Assembly: GCF_030116705.1 (NCBI RefSeq)
Contig: NZ_JAOTIK010000001.1
Coordinates: 1,879,001 to 1,943,000 of the forward strand
Direction: 5' to 3'
DNA length: 64,000 nt
From: Streptomyces sp. ML-6
GTDB lineage: Bacteria; Actinomycetota; Actinomycetes; Streptomycetales; Streptomycetaceae
The position numbers and the translations under genes are program-made. This document shows, in pieces, positions 9,465 to 17,552 of the stretch. How positions within the stretch are numbered: the first letter of the stretch is position 1; the number at the start of each line of letters is the position of its first letter. The notes under the pieces were generated by a model. It saw only the letters and a list, made by a program, of their open reading frames with translations, had not been told where the DNA came from and did no database searches.

Positions 9465-9798
9465 ATCCGGGCACAAGAAGCTACCGAGCAGTAACGGATG
9501 GTCCGACGCGGCTCATACGCTCTCCGCAGGTCGGAGGCGCGGATGGGCCGCGTCGGCGTGCGCGGCGCCCGGATCAGGGTTTCATTGGTGTTTGACCGAC
9601 CGGTCATGCGCTGGTAACACCGAGCAATGACGCTGGGTGCACACGGGCGCAGTGGCTCGCGGTGGCCGTCCGGCCGCCACCGGCCCTGTTCCCCGCGCCC
9701 GCCGCTCATTCCGCGCAACGCAGTCCCGGGCACGTCCGCCCCGGGCAGCTGAGTCCACGCAACTCAGTCCGCACATCCGCTCCGAGGAGATTTCCACG
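9465..9798. other. Intergenic region after lipA without a recognisable gene
   Basis: I see no convincing coding potential or RNA gene in this 334-bp gap. It ends with the ribosome site GAGGAGA (9784-9790) of the small gene that follows. Confidence 0.5.
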
Positions 9799-9999
9799 AT
9801 GCAGGCCGTGCCGGTACGCGCCACCGCCATCCCTTCCGTCACCGATGCCCTCCGCGCCGTCGAGTCGCTGCTCCTGAGCGGCGGCCAGCGCACCGCCCGC
9901 CGCAATGCCTGGAACGCGGTCGTGGAGGACCGGCGCCGGGCCAAGGACAGGGTCGAGGCCGAGTACGTACTGGAGGCCGCGGCCGACCGCCGTTCCTAG
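9799..9999 (+). CDS. Conserved small Streptomyces protein (66 aa), unknown function
   Basis: ATG 9799 is preceded by GAGGAGA with 8-bp spacing. The 66-residue product begins MQAVPVRATAIPSVTDAL and continues with a charged helix, RTARRNAWNAVVEDRRRAKDRVEAE, predicted to be amphipathic. The position between lipA and a DUF4191 gene is the same as for a small conserved gene in S. coelicolor, as I recall. There is no signal peptide or membrane segment, and I do not recognise a function. The downstream membrane-protein gene starts only 19 bp after the stop, which suggests one transcript. Confidence 0.75.
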   Translation: MQAVPVRATAIPSVTDALRAVESLLLSGGQRTARRNAWNAVVEDRRRAKDRVEAEYVLEAAADRRS

Positions 10000-10018
10000 G
10001 CCACGTAAACTTCTGTAC

Positions 10019-10723
10019 ATGGCGAGGAAGGCAAACACTGAAGGCGCGGACAGCGCCGAGAACGCGGGGCGGCTCAAGCAGATCGCCCTGACCTACAAGA
10101 TGGCCAAGAGGACCGATCCCAAGGTCGGTCTCGTCGTCGCGGGCGTGGGAATCGTCACCTTCGGTGTCCTTCTCGGGGTCGGCTTCCTGATCGACCACCC
10201 GATCTACCTGGGCATCCTGGGCTTCGTGCTGGCCCTCCTCGCAATGGCGATCGTCTTCGGACGGCGTGCCGAGCGTGCCGCCTTCGGGCAGATGGAGGGG
10301 CAGCCGGGCGCCGCCGCGGCCGTGCTGGACCGGGTGGGACGCGGCTGGACCACGACCCCGGCGGTCGCGATGAACCGCAACCAGGACGTCGTCCACCGCG
10401 CCGTCGGCAAGGCGGGCATCGTGCTGGTCGGCGAGGGCAACCCGAACCGGGTGAAGGCGCTGCTCGCGGCCGAGAAGAAGAAGATGGCGCGCATCCTGCT
10501 CGACGTGCCGGTGCACGACATCATCGTCGGCAACGACGAGGGCCAGGTGCCGCTGAAGAAGGTGCGCACCAAGATGCTGAAGCTGCCGCGCGTCCTGACC
10601 GGCCCGCAGGTGACGGCCGCCAACGACCGGCTGCGCGCGATGGGCGACCTGATGAGCAACATGCCCCTGCCGAAGGGCCCCATGCCCAAGGGCATGCGGA
10701 TGCCGCGGGGCAAGATGCGCTGA
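10019..10723 (+). CDS. DUF4191 integral membrane protein
   Basis: The 234-residue protein starts at ATG 10019 (MARKANTEGADSAEN). Two adjacent membrane helices occupy about residues 38-85 (VGLVVAGVGIVTFGVLL and YLGILGFVLALLAMAIV). A basic soluble C-terminal domain follows, with conserved GQPGAAAAVLDRVGRGWTTTPAVAMN and a Met/Pro/Lys-rich tail (LPKGPMPKGMRMPRGKMR). This matches the actinobacterial DUF4191 family, of unknown function. It follows the 66-residue gene by 19 bp and is closed by a strong terminator 14 bp after the stop codon. Confidence 0.92.
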   Translation: MARKANTEGADSAENAGRLKQIALTYKMAKRTDPKVGLVVAGVGIVTFGVLLGVGFLIDHPIYLGILGFVLALLAMAIVFGRRAERAAFGQMEGQPGAAAAVLDRVGRGWTTTPAVAMNRNQDVVHRAVGKAGIVLVGEGNPNRVKALLAAEKKKMARILLDVPVHDIIVGNDEGQVPLKKVRTKMLKLPRVLTGPQVTAANDRLRAMGDLMSNMPLPKGPMPKGMRMPRGKMR

Positions 10724-10737
10724 CGCCCGGACACGCC

Positions 10738-10780
10738 GAAGGGCGGGGCGCGAACCGGACCGGTTCGCGCCCCGCCCTTC
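10738..10780 (+). terminator. Strong rho-independent-type hairpin
   Basis: A perfect 21-bp inverted repeat with almost no loop (arms 10738-10758 and 10760-10780) lies 14 bp after the DUF4191 stop. It contains GGGCGGGGCGCGAACCGG and its complement. The bases beyond it, to 10959, hold imperfect direct repeats (GCCGTCGGAGACC, twice) and no gene. Confidence 0.88.
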
Positions 10781-10959
10781 GTGTACGTACGCTTTCGGCG
10801 GTGCCGGTGCCCCGGGCACGTCCCGGGCCGTCCCGGCACCGGACGCCCGCAGGACGACCGCCCCGGGTGTCCCGGACCGCTTCGGACGGGATGCCCCGGA
10901 GGCCGTCGGAGACCTCGGACGCCCGGATGCCGTCGGAGACCTTGGACGCGCCGGACGCC

Positions 10960-11427
10960 TCAGATACGGACCTGGACGGCGCGGGCCAGCCGGTCGTGCA
11001 GCCCGCGGCTGTCGCGGTCCCACACCAGGGCCGGGATCACCAGGCACAGCAGCACGCTGCGGACGACGGCCCGCCCGAACGACAGCCGGCCGCCGTTCTC
11101 CGCGATGACCCTGATGCCCAGGACGCGCTTGCCGGGGGTGCAGCCGATGGTCCCGACGGTGAGCACGCTCAGTACGAGGAAGATGCCCAGGGCCCAGTTT
11201 CCGGTCGCCTGCTGGTCACCGCGAGCGAACAGCCCGTATGCAATCAGCATGCACAGGGCCCAGTCGATGAAGATCGCGCCGAAGCGCCGGCCGAGCGGCG
11301 CGACGGAGCCCGGCCCCTGCTCGGGCAGGCCCAGCCGTTTGCCCCGGTGGCCGAAGTCGGCCCCCATCTCCTCGGCGGCCGCGCGCGGCCCGGACAGCCA
11401 CGATCCGATTGCTTGCCTGTTGTCCAC
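10960..11427 (-). CDS. RDD family membrane protein
   Basis: The 155-residue protein has an RDD-type first helix region, GRRFGAIFIDWALCMLIAYGLF, with the hallmark R..D pair. A second helix is ALGIFLVLSVLTVGTIGC, followed by the TPGKRVLGIRVI signature and a third hydrophobic stretch (AVVRSVLLCLVIPALVW). RDD proteins are small multi-pass membrane proteins of unclear, possibly transport-related, function. It starts at GTG 11427. It is convergent with the DUF4191 gene and divergent from glnA, as in other Streptomyces I recall. The DHDRLA-like end (GLHDRLARAVQVR) is also typical of the family. Confidence 0.9.
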   Translation of the reverse strand: MDNRQAIGSWLSGPRAAAEEMGADFGHRGKRLGLPEQGPGSVAPLGRRFGAIFIDWALCMLIAYGLFARGDQQATGNWALGIFLVLSVLTVGTIGCTPGKRVLGIRVIAENGGRLSFGRAVVRSVLLCLVIPALVWDRDSRGLHDRLARAVQVRI

Positions 11428-11592
11428 CCCAACACGGTACTGCGCCCGCCTCCTCCCCCCGCCCTGCGGGTACCGCGCAGGGCCCGGGACAACCGGGAAA
11501 GGACCGGGGAAACGGCGGGAGGAAGAGTGGGAGGAACGGCGGGGGCGATGCCTCCATTACCGGCCATGAGGCGCCGGTCACACCCGGCCCGG

Positions 11593-11646
11593 TTAACTTC
11601 TGCGAAACAAATGGGTCATGCTTGAGAAATCCGGTCTGCCTATGGT
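11593..11646 (+). promoter_or_regulatory. GlnR operator (four half-sites) and glnA promoter
   Basis: Four 5-bp boxes with strict 6-bp spacing are visible: TTAAC (11593-11597), GAAAC (11604-11608), GTCAT (11615-11619) and GAAAT (11626-11630). They fit the known GlnR pattern gTnAc-n6-GaAAc repeated twice. A -10-like TATGGT lies at 11641-11646, placing the operator just upstream, as expected for activation under nitrogen limitation. The distance to the glnA ATG leaves a leader of about 75 nt. Confidence 0.85.
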
Positions 11647-11727
11647 CAGGTCCAGCGTGTGCCACCGCACCGGCCTCACCACGAGCTGCAACCCCGTCCC
11701 TCCCGGGCCGGGAGTAGGAGGAGTTGG

Positions 11728-13137
11728 ATGTTCCAGAACGCCGACGACGCGAAGAAGTACATCGCCGAGAACGACGTCAAGTTCGTCGATGTCCGGTTCT
11801 GCGACCTGCCCGGTGTGATGCAGCACGTCACCGTCCCGGCGGCGACCTTCGACCCGACCGAGGAGCTTGCCTTCGACGGCTCGTCGATCCGTGGCTTCCA
11901 GGCCATCCACGAATCCGACATGGCCCTGCGCGCGGACCTGTCGACCGCCCGGGTCGACCCCTTCCGCCGCGACAAGACCCTCAACATCAACTTCTTCATC
12001 CACGACCCGATCACCGGCGAGCAGTACAGCCGTGACCCGCGGAACGTGGCCAAGAAGGCGGAGGCGTACCTCGCCTCCACCGGCATCGCCGACACCGCGT
12101 ACTTCGGCCCCGAGGCCGAGTTCTACGTCTTCGACAGCGTCCGCTTCCAGACGTCGGCGAACGAGAGCTTCTACCACATCGACTCCGAGGCCGGCGCCTG
12201 GAACACCGGTGCGCTCGAGGACAACCGCGGTTACAAGGTCCGCTACAAGGGCGGTTACTTCCCGGTCCCGCCGGTCGACCACTTCGCCGACCTGCGCGCC
12301 GAGATGTCCCTGGAGCTGGAGAAGAGCGGCCTCCAGATCGAGCGCCAGCACCACGAGGTCGGCACCGCCGGCCAGGCCGAGATCAACTACAAGTTCAACA
12401 CGCTGCTCGCCGCCGCCGACGACCTGATGCTCTTCAAGTACATCGTGAAGAACGTCGCCTGGCGCAACGGCAAGACCGCGACCTTCATGCCGAAGCCGAT
12501 CTTCGGCGACAACGGCTCGGGCATGCACGTCCACCAGTCCCTGTGGTCCGGCGGCACCCCGCTGTTCTACGACGAGCAGGGCTACGCGGGCCTCTCGGAC
12601 ACCGCCCGCCACTACATCGGCGGCATCCTCAGGCACGCCCCGTCGCTGCTGGCGTTCACCAACCCGACGGTGAACTCCTACCACCGCCTGGTCCCGGGCT
12701 TCGAGGCCCCGGTCAACATGGTGTACTCGCAGCGCAACCGCTCCGCCGCGATGCGCATCCCGATCACGGGCTCCAACCCGAAGGCCAAGCGCGTCGAGTT
12801 CCGCGCCCCGGACCCGTCGTCCAACCCGTACCTCGCCTTCTCCGCGCTGCTGATGGCGGGCCTGGACGGCATCAAGAACAAGATCGAGCCCGCGGAGCCG
12901 ATCGACAAGGACCTCTACGAGCTGGCTCCCGAGGAGCACGCGAACGTCCAGCAGGTCCCGACCTCCCTCCCGGCCGTCCTGGACGCGCTGGAGGCGGACA
13001 ACGAGTACCTGCAGGCCGGTGGCGTCTTCACGGCCGACCTGATCGAGACGTGGATCGACTACAAGCGCACCTACGAGATCGCCCCGATCCAGCTGCGCCC
13101 GCACCCGCACGAGTTCGAGCTGTACTTCGACCTCTAG
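11728..13137 (+). CDS. glnA: Glutamine synthetase type I (GlnA)
   Basis: GlnA makes glutamine from glutamate, ammonia and ATP and is the main ammonium-assimilating enzyme. The 469-residue protein has the beta-grasp start ([19 protein letters not shown]), the metal/substrate loops of the catalytic barrel ([30 protein letters not shown]), the ATP-site [11 protein letters not shown] and the glutamate flap region. Tyr397 in [11 protein letters not shown] is the adenylylation site, making it a beta-type enzyme and a target of GlnE encoded at 58532-61522. ATG 11728 follows AGGAGGA at about 11717. An upstream GlnR operator gives nitrogen regulation. Confidence 0.98.
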   Translation: MFQNADDAKKYIAENDVKFVDVRFCDLPGVMQHVTVPAATFDPTEELAFDGSSIRGFQAIHESDMALRADLSTARVDPFRRDKTLNINFFIHDPITGEQYSRDPRNVAKKAEAYLASTGIADTAYFGPEAEFYVFDSVRFQTSANESFYHIDSEAGAWNTGALEDNRGYKVRYKGGYFPVPPVDHFADLRAEMSLELEKSGLQIERQHHEVGTAGQAEINYKFNTLLAAADDLMLFKYIVKNVAWRNGKTATFMPKPIFGDNGSGMHVHQSLWSGGTPLFYDEQGYAGLSDTARHYIGGILRHAPSLLAFTNPTVNSYHRLVPGFEAPVNMVYSQRNRSAAMRIPITGSNPKAKRVEFRAPDPSSNPYLAFSALLMAGLDGIKNKIEPAEPIDKDLYELAPEEHANVQQVPTSLPAVLDALEADNEYLQAGGVFTADLIETWIDYKRTYEIAPIQLRPHPHEFELYFDL

Positions 13138-13293
13138 GCCGCGGGGCCGGGTGGCCTGGGCCGGAGCCCTGGAAACAGGCAGTGACCCGCGAACCTCTTC
13201 CCGGTGGTTCTCGCTGTCGCCTCTCGCTCCCCACCCTCTGATGCACCGAGTGTGCGCCGCCCGACCAATTCGCTGATCGGCTGTCAGGGCTGT

Positions 13294-13331
13294 CGAGGGC
13301 CGCTACCCCGCCTGTGGGGCAGCGGCCCTCG
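13294..13331 (+). terminator. Hairpin downstream of glnA
   Basis: Arms CGAGGGCCGCT (13294-13304) and its complement (13321-13331), extended inward by a CCCC/GGGG pairing, lie about 160 bp after the glnA stop. The sequence from the glnA stop to here shows no gene. Confidence 0.65.
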
Positions 13332-13433
13332 GCGGCTTTCCGGACTTCGTGTACAGCCGCAGCCCTCTTTGGCCTCCCCGCCAAGGGGCGGATGGTCACA
13401 CCTCCTGGTCCGGCTTGCTGCCACACAGGTTCA

Positions 13434-13465
13434 TGAGCCCTCATCAAGGATCCGATGAGGGCTCA
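13434..13465 (-). terminator. Perfect 12-bp hairpin downstream of the proline-alanine-repeat gene
   Basis: TGAGCCCTCATC (13434-13445) and its complement (13454-13465) flank the 8-base loop AAGGATCC. It sits 53 bp past the 3' end of the minus-strand gene at 13518-14402 and probably ends that transcript. It could also back up glnA termination from the other strand. Confidence 0.7.
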
Positions 13466-13517
13466 CGAACGGTCGGGACTGACGTTCAACCACGGATGCA
13501 GGACAGCCGCGGACAGC

Positions 13518-14402
13518 TCACGCCCCCATGAGACCACCAGGGGCCGGGGCGGGTGCCGGTTCCGGGGCGGGTGCCGGGGCCGGAGCAGGTGCCGGGGCCG
13601 GAGCAGGTGCCGGAGCAGGGGCCGGAGCCGGGGCGGGTGCCGGGGCGGGTGCCGGGGCGGGTGCCGGAGCAGGGGCCGGAGCCGGAGCAGGGGCCGGAGC
13701 CGGAGCAGGGGCCGGAGCCGGAGCCGGAGCAGGTGCAGGGGCCGGAGCAGGAGCCGGAGCCGGAGCAGGGGCCGGAGCCGGAGCCGGAGCAGGAGCCGGG
13801 GCCGGAGCCGGTGCAGGTGCAGGGGCCGGAGCCGGTGCAGGTGCAGGGGCCGGAGCCGGAGCAGGTGCCGGAGTACCAGGCACCGTGTTGCCGCTGCCCA
13901 CGACGACGGAGCCGCCAACGGTGGAACCGATGATCTGGTTCACGTTGTTGATCGTCTGATTACTGATCTGGTTGATCACGCTCTGCGACAGGCCAAGGCT
14001 TCTGCCCGCGGCCTGGGCGGCCGCCACGCCCTGTGCCGTCGCCTGCTGCGGGGAGGCGCCCCTGCTGATCGCCGTCTGGGCCGCCCTCGCTCCGGCAGCC
14101 ACGGCGGCGGCGGTGCCCCCGGCCGCGTCACCCCCGGTGCAGGCCACGGGGCCCACGGAGACGCTGCCCGTACCCGTCACGGTGGACGGTCCGATACGAC
14201 CGTCGGCAGCGGGGCGCAGCACCATCCCGCCGGGAGAAACGACGAACAGCGCGTTGGGGTCGAAGGCTTCTCCGGTCAAGGTGTTTCCCGCCACCCGGCA
14301 TGTCTGGGTCGGTGCGGCGGAAGCGGGCGCGGCCGCGGTCACGGCCAGCCCTCCGACAAGCGCCGCTGCCACGGCGGAGCTCAGGACGAGTTTTCCCTTC
14401 AC
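13518..14402 (-). CDS. Secreted protein with a long (Pro-Ala)n tail
   Basis: GTG 14402 is preceded by AAAGGGGA and starts a Sec signal peptide ([18 protein letters not shown], cleavage after about residue 28). The globular part (to about residue 175) has two cysteines, in [10 protein letters not shown] and PVACTGGD, and ends in an Asn/Gln-rich segment, [18 protein letters not shown]. From about residue 178 to 288 the protein is an almost pure alternation of P and A, then GGLMGA. The tail would be stiff and extended and could span the cell wall. No LPXTG signal follows, so it is secreted rather than sortase-anchored. I do not recognise a characterised homologue. The upstream operator-like palindrome at 14658 may control it. 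Confidence 0.8.
   Translation of the reverse strand: MKGKLVLSSAVAAALVGGLAVTAAAPASAAPTQTCRVAGNTLTGEAFDPNALFVVSPGGMVLRPAADGRIGPSTVTGTGSVSVGPVACTGGDAAGGTAAAVAAGARAAQTAISRGASPQQATAQGVAAAQAAGRSLGLSQSVINQISNQTINNVNQIIGSTVGGSVVVGSGNTVPGTPAPAPAPAPAPAPAPAPAPAPAPAPAPAPAPAPAPAPAPAPAPAPAPAPAPAPAPAPAPAPAPAPAPAPAPAPAPAPAPAPAPAPAPAPAPAPAPAPAPAPAPEPAPAPAPGGLMGA
13540..13870 (-). repeat. GC-rich short tandem repeat encoding alternating Pro-Ala
   Basis: About 330 bp is built from GGAGCC, GGTGCC, GGGGCC and GGTGCA-type hexanucleotides, which on the minus strand encode (PA)n. Codon choice varies between copies, so selection appears to keep the protein pattern while the DNA units differ. The tract is prone to slippage, and its length may vary between strains. 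Confidence 0.85.
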
Positions 14403-14839
14403 GGTTTTCCCCTTTCGGAAACTGCGCTTTCTTTCTGTTCCAGCCGCGTGCCGTCGTGTGCGGCGGGCCGGAGCCACGACGTGACCCCGGCGTGAAGCCG
14501 ATAGGACGACGGGACTGAAAGCAGCAACTCCGGACGGGATCCGGAATCCCTCCTCACCCAGCTTGCACGCTCTCCTCGAGGATGTCGCACCGAAAGATTT
14601 CCCGGGTTCAACCAGTAATGACCGGGGAGTTGAGAAAGGCGCCCTACGGGACGCGCGCCGGGAAACGTTTACCCGGCTGAACGATGGCTGACCGGCAGCA
14701 GACCGGCCCGAACGATACGATGGTCATCAACACCCAGTACCGGTTCCGCGGAAATCGCATTCGTCGAACCATGGCGCCGGGATCACCGAAGCCCCAGAAA
14801 CTTGTGGGGCAATCCAGTTCACCTCGAGCCCTTGAGCTG
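14403..14839. promoter_or_regulatory. Divergent intergenic region with an AAACGTTT-centred palindrome
   Basis: This 437-bp gap separates two divergent genes for secreted proteins. At 14658-14676 the core AAACGTTT is flanked by CCGGG and CCCGG. This resembles a LacI-family operator in symmetry, though the regulator is unknown. No RNA gene or further coding region is apparent. Confidence 0.4.
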
Positions 14840-15202
14840 ATGAACATGAAGAAGACAACCTTGCGGACCATCGGGGCCGCAGCGGCGGCTTCCTTCCTCG
14901 CGGCCGGCATCCTGGGCACATCGGCGAGCAACTCCTTCGCCTCACCGCAGATTTCCCAGGCCGCCCCGTCGGTGGTCAAGTGCTACTCGGACATCGACCA
15001 TCCGAGCGAAATCGTTTGCTACCAGGTTTCGCAACGGGCCACGAACACGGGCAGTCAGATCGTTTTCTGGCCCTTCCTCATCCAGGTGCCCACGCCTTTG
15101 AATCATCCGGCGCCGGTCATCGTGAATGTCCTGCCACCTGATCTGCCTTCGGCGGGATTCTTCGACGACACGGGGCAGTTGCTCCAGTTGTCGGCCGGCT
15201 GA
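14840..15202 (+). CDS. Small secreted protein, unknown function
   Basis: The likely start is ATG 14840 (MNMKKTTLRTIGAAAAASFL), or ATG 14846, because it opens a clean Sec signal peptide with cleavage near SNSFA-S. The mature part is about 85 residues with two cysteines (VKCYSDIDHPSEIVCYQV) likely to form a disulfide. It is rich in Pro and beta-branched residues (FWPFLIQVPTPLNH, VIVNVLPPDLP). An upstream in-frame ATG at 14684 would bury the signal peptide internally and is less likely. Only a weak ribosome site precedes the chosen start. I do not recognise the family. It is divergent from the proline-alanine-repeat gene, so the two might be co-regulated envelope proteins. Confidence 0.68.
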   Translation: MNMKKTTLRTIGAAAAASFLAAGILGTSASNSFASPQISQAAPSVVKCYSDIDHPSEIVCYQVSQRATNTGSQIVFWPFLIQVPTPLNHPAPVIVNVLPPDLPSAGFFDDTGQLLQLSAG

Positions 15203-15313
15203 GACCGCCTTCACCGGATGACACCGGGCTTTCCAAAGACCGCAGGTGGCGTGTGTGCCCCGGAGCCCGGTGGACACGCACCCGTCGCGGGCCGAGGGAC
15301 TGCCGTGGGGCGA

Positions 15314-15799
15314 TCAGTGCCGCAGGGCCGTTCCCACCTCGGCCTCGATGTCGCCCGACAGCTTGCGGTTGCTGCGGGCCGTGGCGTCCTTGGATGCCTT
15401 GGGGGCGACGTCGGCGACCGTCACCACCACCGTGTCGACCAGACCGCCCTTGGCGTCGCGGAAATTGATCTGCACCGCGTAGGACTTCGCCGAGTCGCTG
15501 CCGTTCGTCACGGTGACCTTCGCGGTGGCCCGGCCGTCGCCGTCGGTGACCGGGGAGCCCACCTTCACGTCGCCCTTGGCGTTCACGCCGTTCTTGAAGC
15601 CCTTCAGCTTCTCGCCCGCCGCCGCTGTCGCCGAGGCCACCGCGTCGGCGCCCCTGGACGCCGCCGACGCGGCGGCGGACGCGGCCCTGGAGGCCGTGTC
15701 GGAGGCGCTCCCGCCGTCGTCGGAGCAGGCCGCGGCCGTCGACACCACGACCGCCGTCAGCAGTACGGCCGCCGGTCCCCGTACGGCGTTCCTCGTCAT
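15314..15799 (-). CDS. Secreted lipoprotein, FxLYD-like domain
   Basis: The 161-residue protein has a lipoprotein signal (AVLLTAVVVSTAAAC, lipobox Cys25). An alanine/serine-rich linker (TASRAASAAASAASRGADA) follows, then a beta-sandwich-like domain of about 95 residues. The domain reads VGSPVTDGDGRATAKVTVTN and SYAVQINFRDAKGGLVDTV, the layout of FxLYD/DUF4352-type extracellular domains. It is therefore probably anchored outside the membrane; the function is unknown. It starts at ATG 15799. The next plus-strand gene, at 15963, is divergent and encodes a membrane-anchored protein of similar topology. Confidence 0.82.
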   Translation of the reverse strand: MTRNAVRGPAAVLLTAVVVSTAAACSDDGGSASDTASRAASAAASAASRGADAVASATAAAGEKLKGFKNGVNAKGDVKVGSPVTDGDGRATAKVTVTNGSDSAKSYAVQINFRDAKGGLVDTVVVTVADVAPKASKDATARSNRKLSGDIEAEVGTALRH

Positions 15800-15962
15800 C
15801 GTGCCTCCCGGCGCTCGCCCCTTGCCCCCTTCTCCCCGGCCCAGTCAAAGGGGCGGCGGGCGATGCCGCATGCCGTGGGCCCCGGACGGGTGGTGGTCCG
15901 GGTGGCCGAAGCGGGCCGGTGCCGGGTCGCGGCGCGGCGCGGGACGGACCAGCCTGGGGGGC

Positions 15963-16478
15963 GTGAACGACACCGACCGGCCCGGGTGTGTGAACGAGAC
16001 CGACCTGCCCGGGGGCACGAGTGACACGGCCCTGGCCAGGGGCGCAAGCGGCGGGGAGACGGCCCCCGCCCCCGGGGAGGCGCGGCCCCGGCGGTGGTGG
16101 CCCGGGGTGCTGCTGCTCGCCGTGCTCGTACCGGCCGTCGGCGGTGCCGTGGCCGTCGAGTGGACCGCCGGCGTACTGGTGCGGGAGGGGACGAGACCCC
16201 TCCGCGTCACCTACGAGGTCACCGGGACCGCCCGGGACGTCACCGTCACCTACCCCGCCTGGCAGGACGGCGGCCTGTCCACGGCGCGGCTGTCCCTGCG
16301 CTCCCTGCCCTGGACCGGGGAAGTGCGGACCAGGGGATTCCTGCGGGGCGGTTCCCTCGCCGTCACCGTCGGGAGGTCGGGCGGCGAGGTCTCCTGCGCC
16401 GTGACGGTGGACGACGGGACCGTGCGGACGGCCTCGGCCTCCGGAGCCTTCGCCACCGCCACCTGCGACGGCTTCTGA
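15963..16478 (+). CDS. Membrane-anchored MmpS-like protein
   Basis: The 171-residue protein starts at GTG 15963 after GGGGGG. A hydrophilic, charged N-terminus precedes one membrane helix (about residues 46-66, WWPGVLLLAVLVPAVGGAVAVEW). An extracellular beta-rich domain follows, with RVTYEVTGTARDVTVTYPAW and two cysteines (VSCAVTVDD, ATATCDGF). That layout is typical of MmpS-type accessory proteins in actinobacteria, but no MmpL transporter is nearby, so the role is open. GTG 15990 is an alternative start. A perfect 20-bp stem terminator follows the gene. Confidence 0.75.
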   Translation: MNDTDRPGCVNETDLPGGTSDTALARGASGGETAPAPGEARPRRWWPGVLLLAVLVPAVGGAVAVEWTAGVLVREGTRPLRVTYEVTGTARDVTVTYPAWQDGGLSTARLSLRSLPWTGEVRTRGFLRGGSLAVTVGRSGGEVSCAVTVDDGTVRTASASGAFATATCDGF

Positions 16479-16529
16479 GCCTGCCGCGCAGAGGTGCCGC
16501 AAAGGTCCCGATGTGCCGGTACGCGCGTA

Positions 16530-16577
16530 CGCGGCCGGGTTCCCGGGCTCGGTGAGGAGCCCGGGAACCCGGCCGCG
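16530..16577. terminator. Bidirectional terminator, perfect 21-bp stem
   Basis: The arms 16530-16550 and 16557-16577 are exact complements around a 6-base loop (GGTGAG). It lies between convergent genes ending at 16478 and 16592 and could stop both. Confidence 0.9.
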
Positions 16578-16591
16578 CGGGATGCGTCGGG

Positions 16592-16861
16592 TCAGCGCCC
16601 GTAGCGGATCAGGGCGCGGACCATGCGGCAGGTCGTGTCCGACGGCGGGTGGACGCCGATGCGCTCGGCGGTCGCGCGTATCCTGGCGTTGGTCGCCGTC
16701 GACGGGTAGTAGACACCCGTGTCGAGCAGGGCTATCGCCAGGCGCATGGCCTTCAGGCGACGGTTGTGGGAGATGTACCACTCACGGGGCCGGCCCGCGG
16801 GGAGCGGCTTCTTCTGCAGGGGCTTGTGGAACGGCTTGGTCGTGACTGCGGCAACGGCCAT
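16592..16861 (-). CDS. Small conserved basic protein (89 aa), unknown function
   Basis: ATG 16861 is preceded by AGGAGG at 6-bp spacing, an unusually strong ribosome site for this genome. The product is basic: MAVAAVTTKPFHKPLQKKP, then WYISHNRRLKAMRLAIALLD and RIRATAERIGVHPPSDTTCRM. No signal or membrane segment is seen. The C-terminal half could form a small helical domain, perhaps nucleic-acid binding given its charge, but this is inference only. It is convergent with the MmpS-like gene and divergent from the ArsC-like gene. Confidence 0.75.
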   Translation of the reverse strand: MAVAAVTTKPFHKPLQKKPLPAGRPREWYISHNRRLKAMRLAIALLDTGVYYPSTATNARIRATAERIGVHPPSDTTCRMVRALIRYGR

Positions 16862-17050
16862 GAACAACCTCCTGGCACGGTCGTGGAACCCTCACGAACT
16901 CCCTCCATTTTACGGCCCACCACTGACAATCGCCGCTGGCCAGCAGGGCTTTCGTGGATTCCCTCCGGCCTCTTCGGCCCCACCGGGAGCGGGGTCCTTC
17001 CGGGGCTTCGCCGTCCTGGGGAGCGGGGTCGCTCCCGTACCTTTGACCCC

Positions 17051-17410
17051 ATGGAGATCTGGATCAATCCCGCCTGTTCGAAGTGCCGCAGCGCGGTGCA
17101 GCTGCTCGACGCGGAAGGTGCCGAGTACACCGTCCGCCGCTATCTGGAGGACGTGCCGTCGCCGGACGAGATCCGGGCCGTGCTCGACCGGCTGGGGCTG
17201 GAACCGTGGGACATCGCACGGACCCAGGAGGCGGACGCGAAGGAGCTGGGGATCAAGGAGTGGCCGCGCGAGGCCGGCTCCCGCGAACGGTGGATCTCGG
17301 CCCTCGCCGGGCATCCGAAGCTGATCCAGCGGCCGATCATCACCGCGGACGACGGGACCGCCGTCGTGGCGCGCACGGACGAGGCGGTACGGGACGCCAT
17401 GGGCCGCTGA
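17051..17410 (+). CDS. ArsC/Spx-family thioredoxin-fold protein (arsenate-reductase-like)
   Basis: The 119-residue protein begins MEIWINPACSKCRSAVQLLD. Its CSKC motif is at the start of the first helix and it continues with DVPSPDEIRAVLDRLG and LIQRPIITADDGTAVVAR. This is the ArsC family fold, in which the first cysteine attacks arsenate or a disulfide. The presence of CxxC rather than a single cysteine is seen in Spx/YffB-like members, so the actual activity may be redox regulation rather than arsenate reduction. No other arsenic genes are nearby. A convergent palindrome follows at 17466. Confidence 0.88.
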   Translation: MEIWINPACSKCRSAVQLLDAEGAEYTVRRYLEDVPSPDEIRAVLDRLGLEPWDIARTQEADAKELGIKEWPREAGSRERWISALAGHPKLIQRPIITADDGTAVVARTDEAVRDAMGR

Positions 17411-17465
17411 GGAACCGGTACGCGGAGCGGGTACGTCGGGCGGGTACGCCGCCCCCGGAAGCACC

Positions 17466-17504
17466 CCCGTACGGTATACCGGTCCGTCCGGCATACCGTA
17501 CGGG
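17466..17504. terminator. Inverted repeat between convergent genes
   Basis: CCCGTACGGTAT (17466-17477) and its exact complement (17493-17504) lie between the ArsC-like gene and the convergent hydrolase gene and could form a bidirectional terminator. Confidence 0.65.
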
Positions 17505-17552
17505 CGTATCGGGGCCGTGGCCGCCCGTGCCGGGCCCCATGCCGCCGAGCCG

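Noticed and set aside
9637..9999. An upstream start for the 66-residue gene
   Set aside because: The extra region is low-complexity and has no ribosome site, whereas ATG 9799 has GAGGAGA at the right spacing.
13528..13959. Antisense Gly-Ala repeat frame across the Pro-Ala tract
   Set aside because: The tract is a repeat on any frame; the minus-strand gene has a signal peptide and ribosome site, the plus-strand frame has none.
17466..17504. Palindrome as an operator for the hydrolase or ArsC-like gene
   Set aside because: It sits after both stop codons between convergent genes, so a terminator is simpler.
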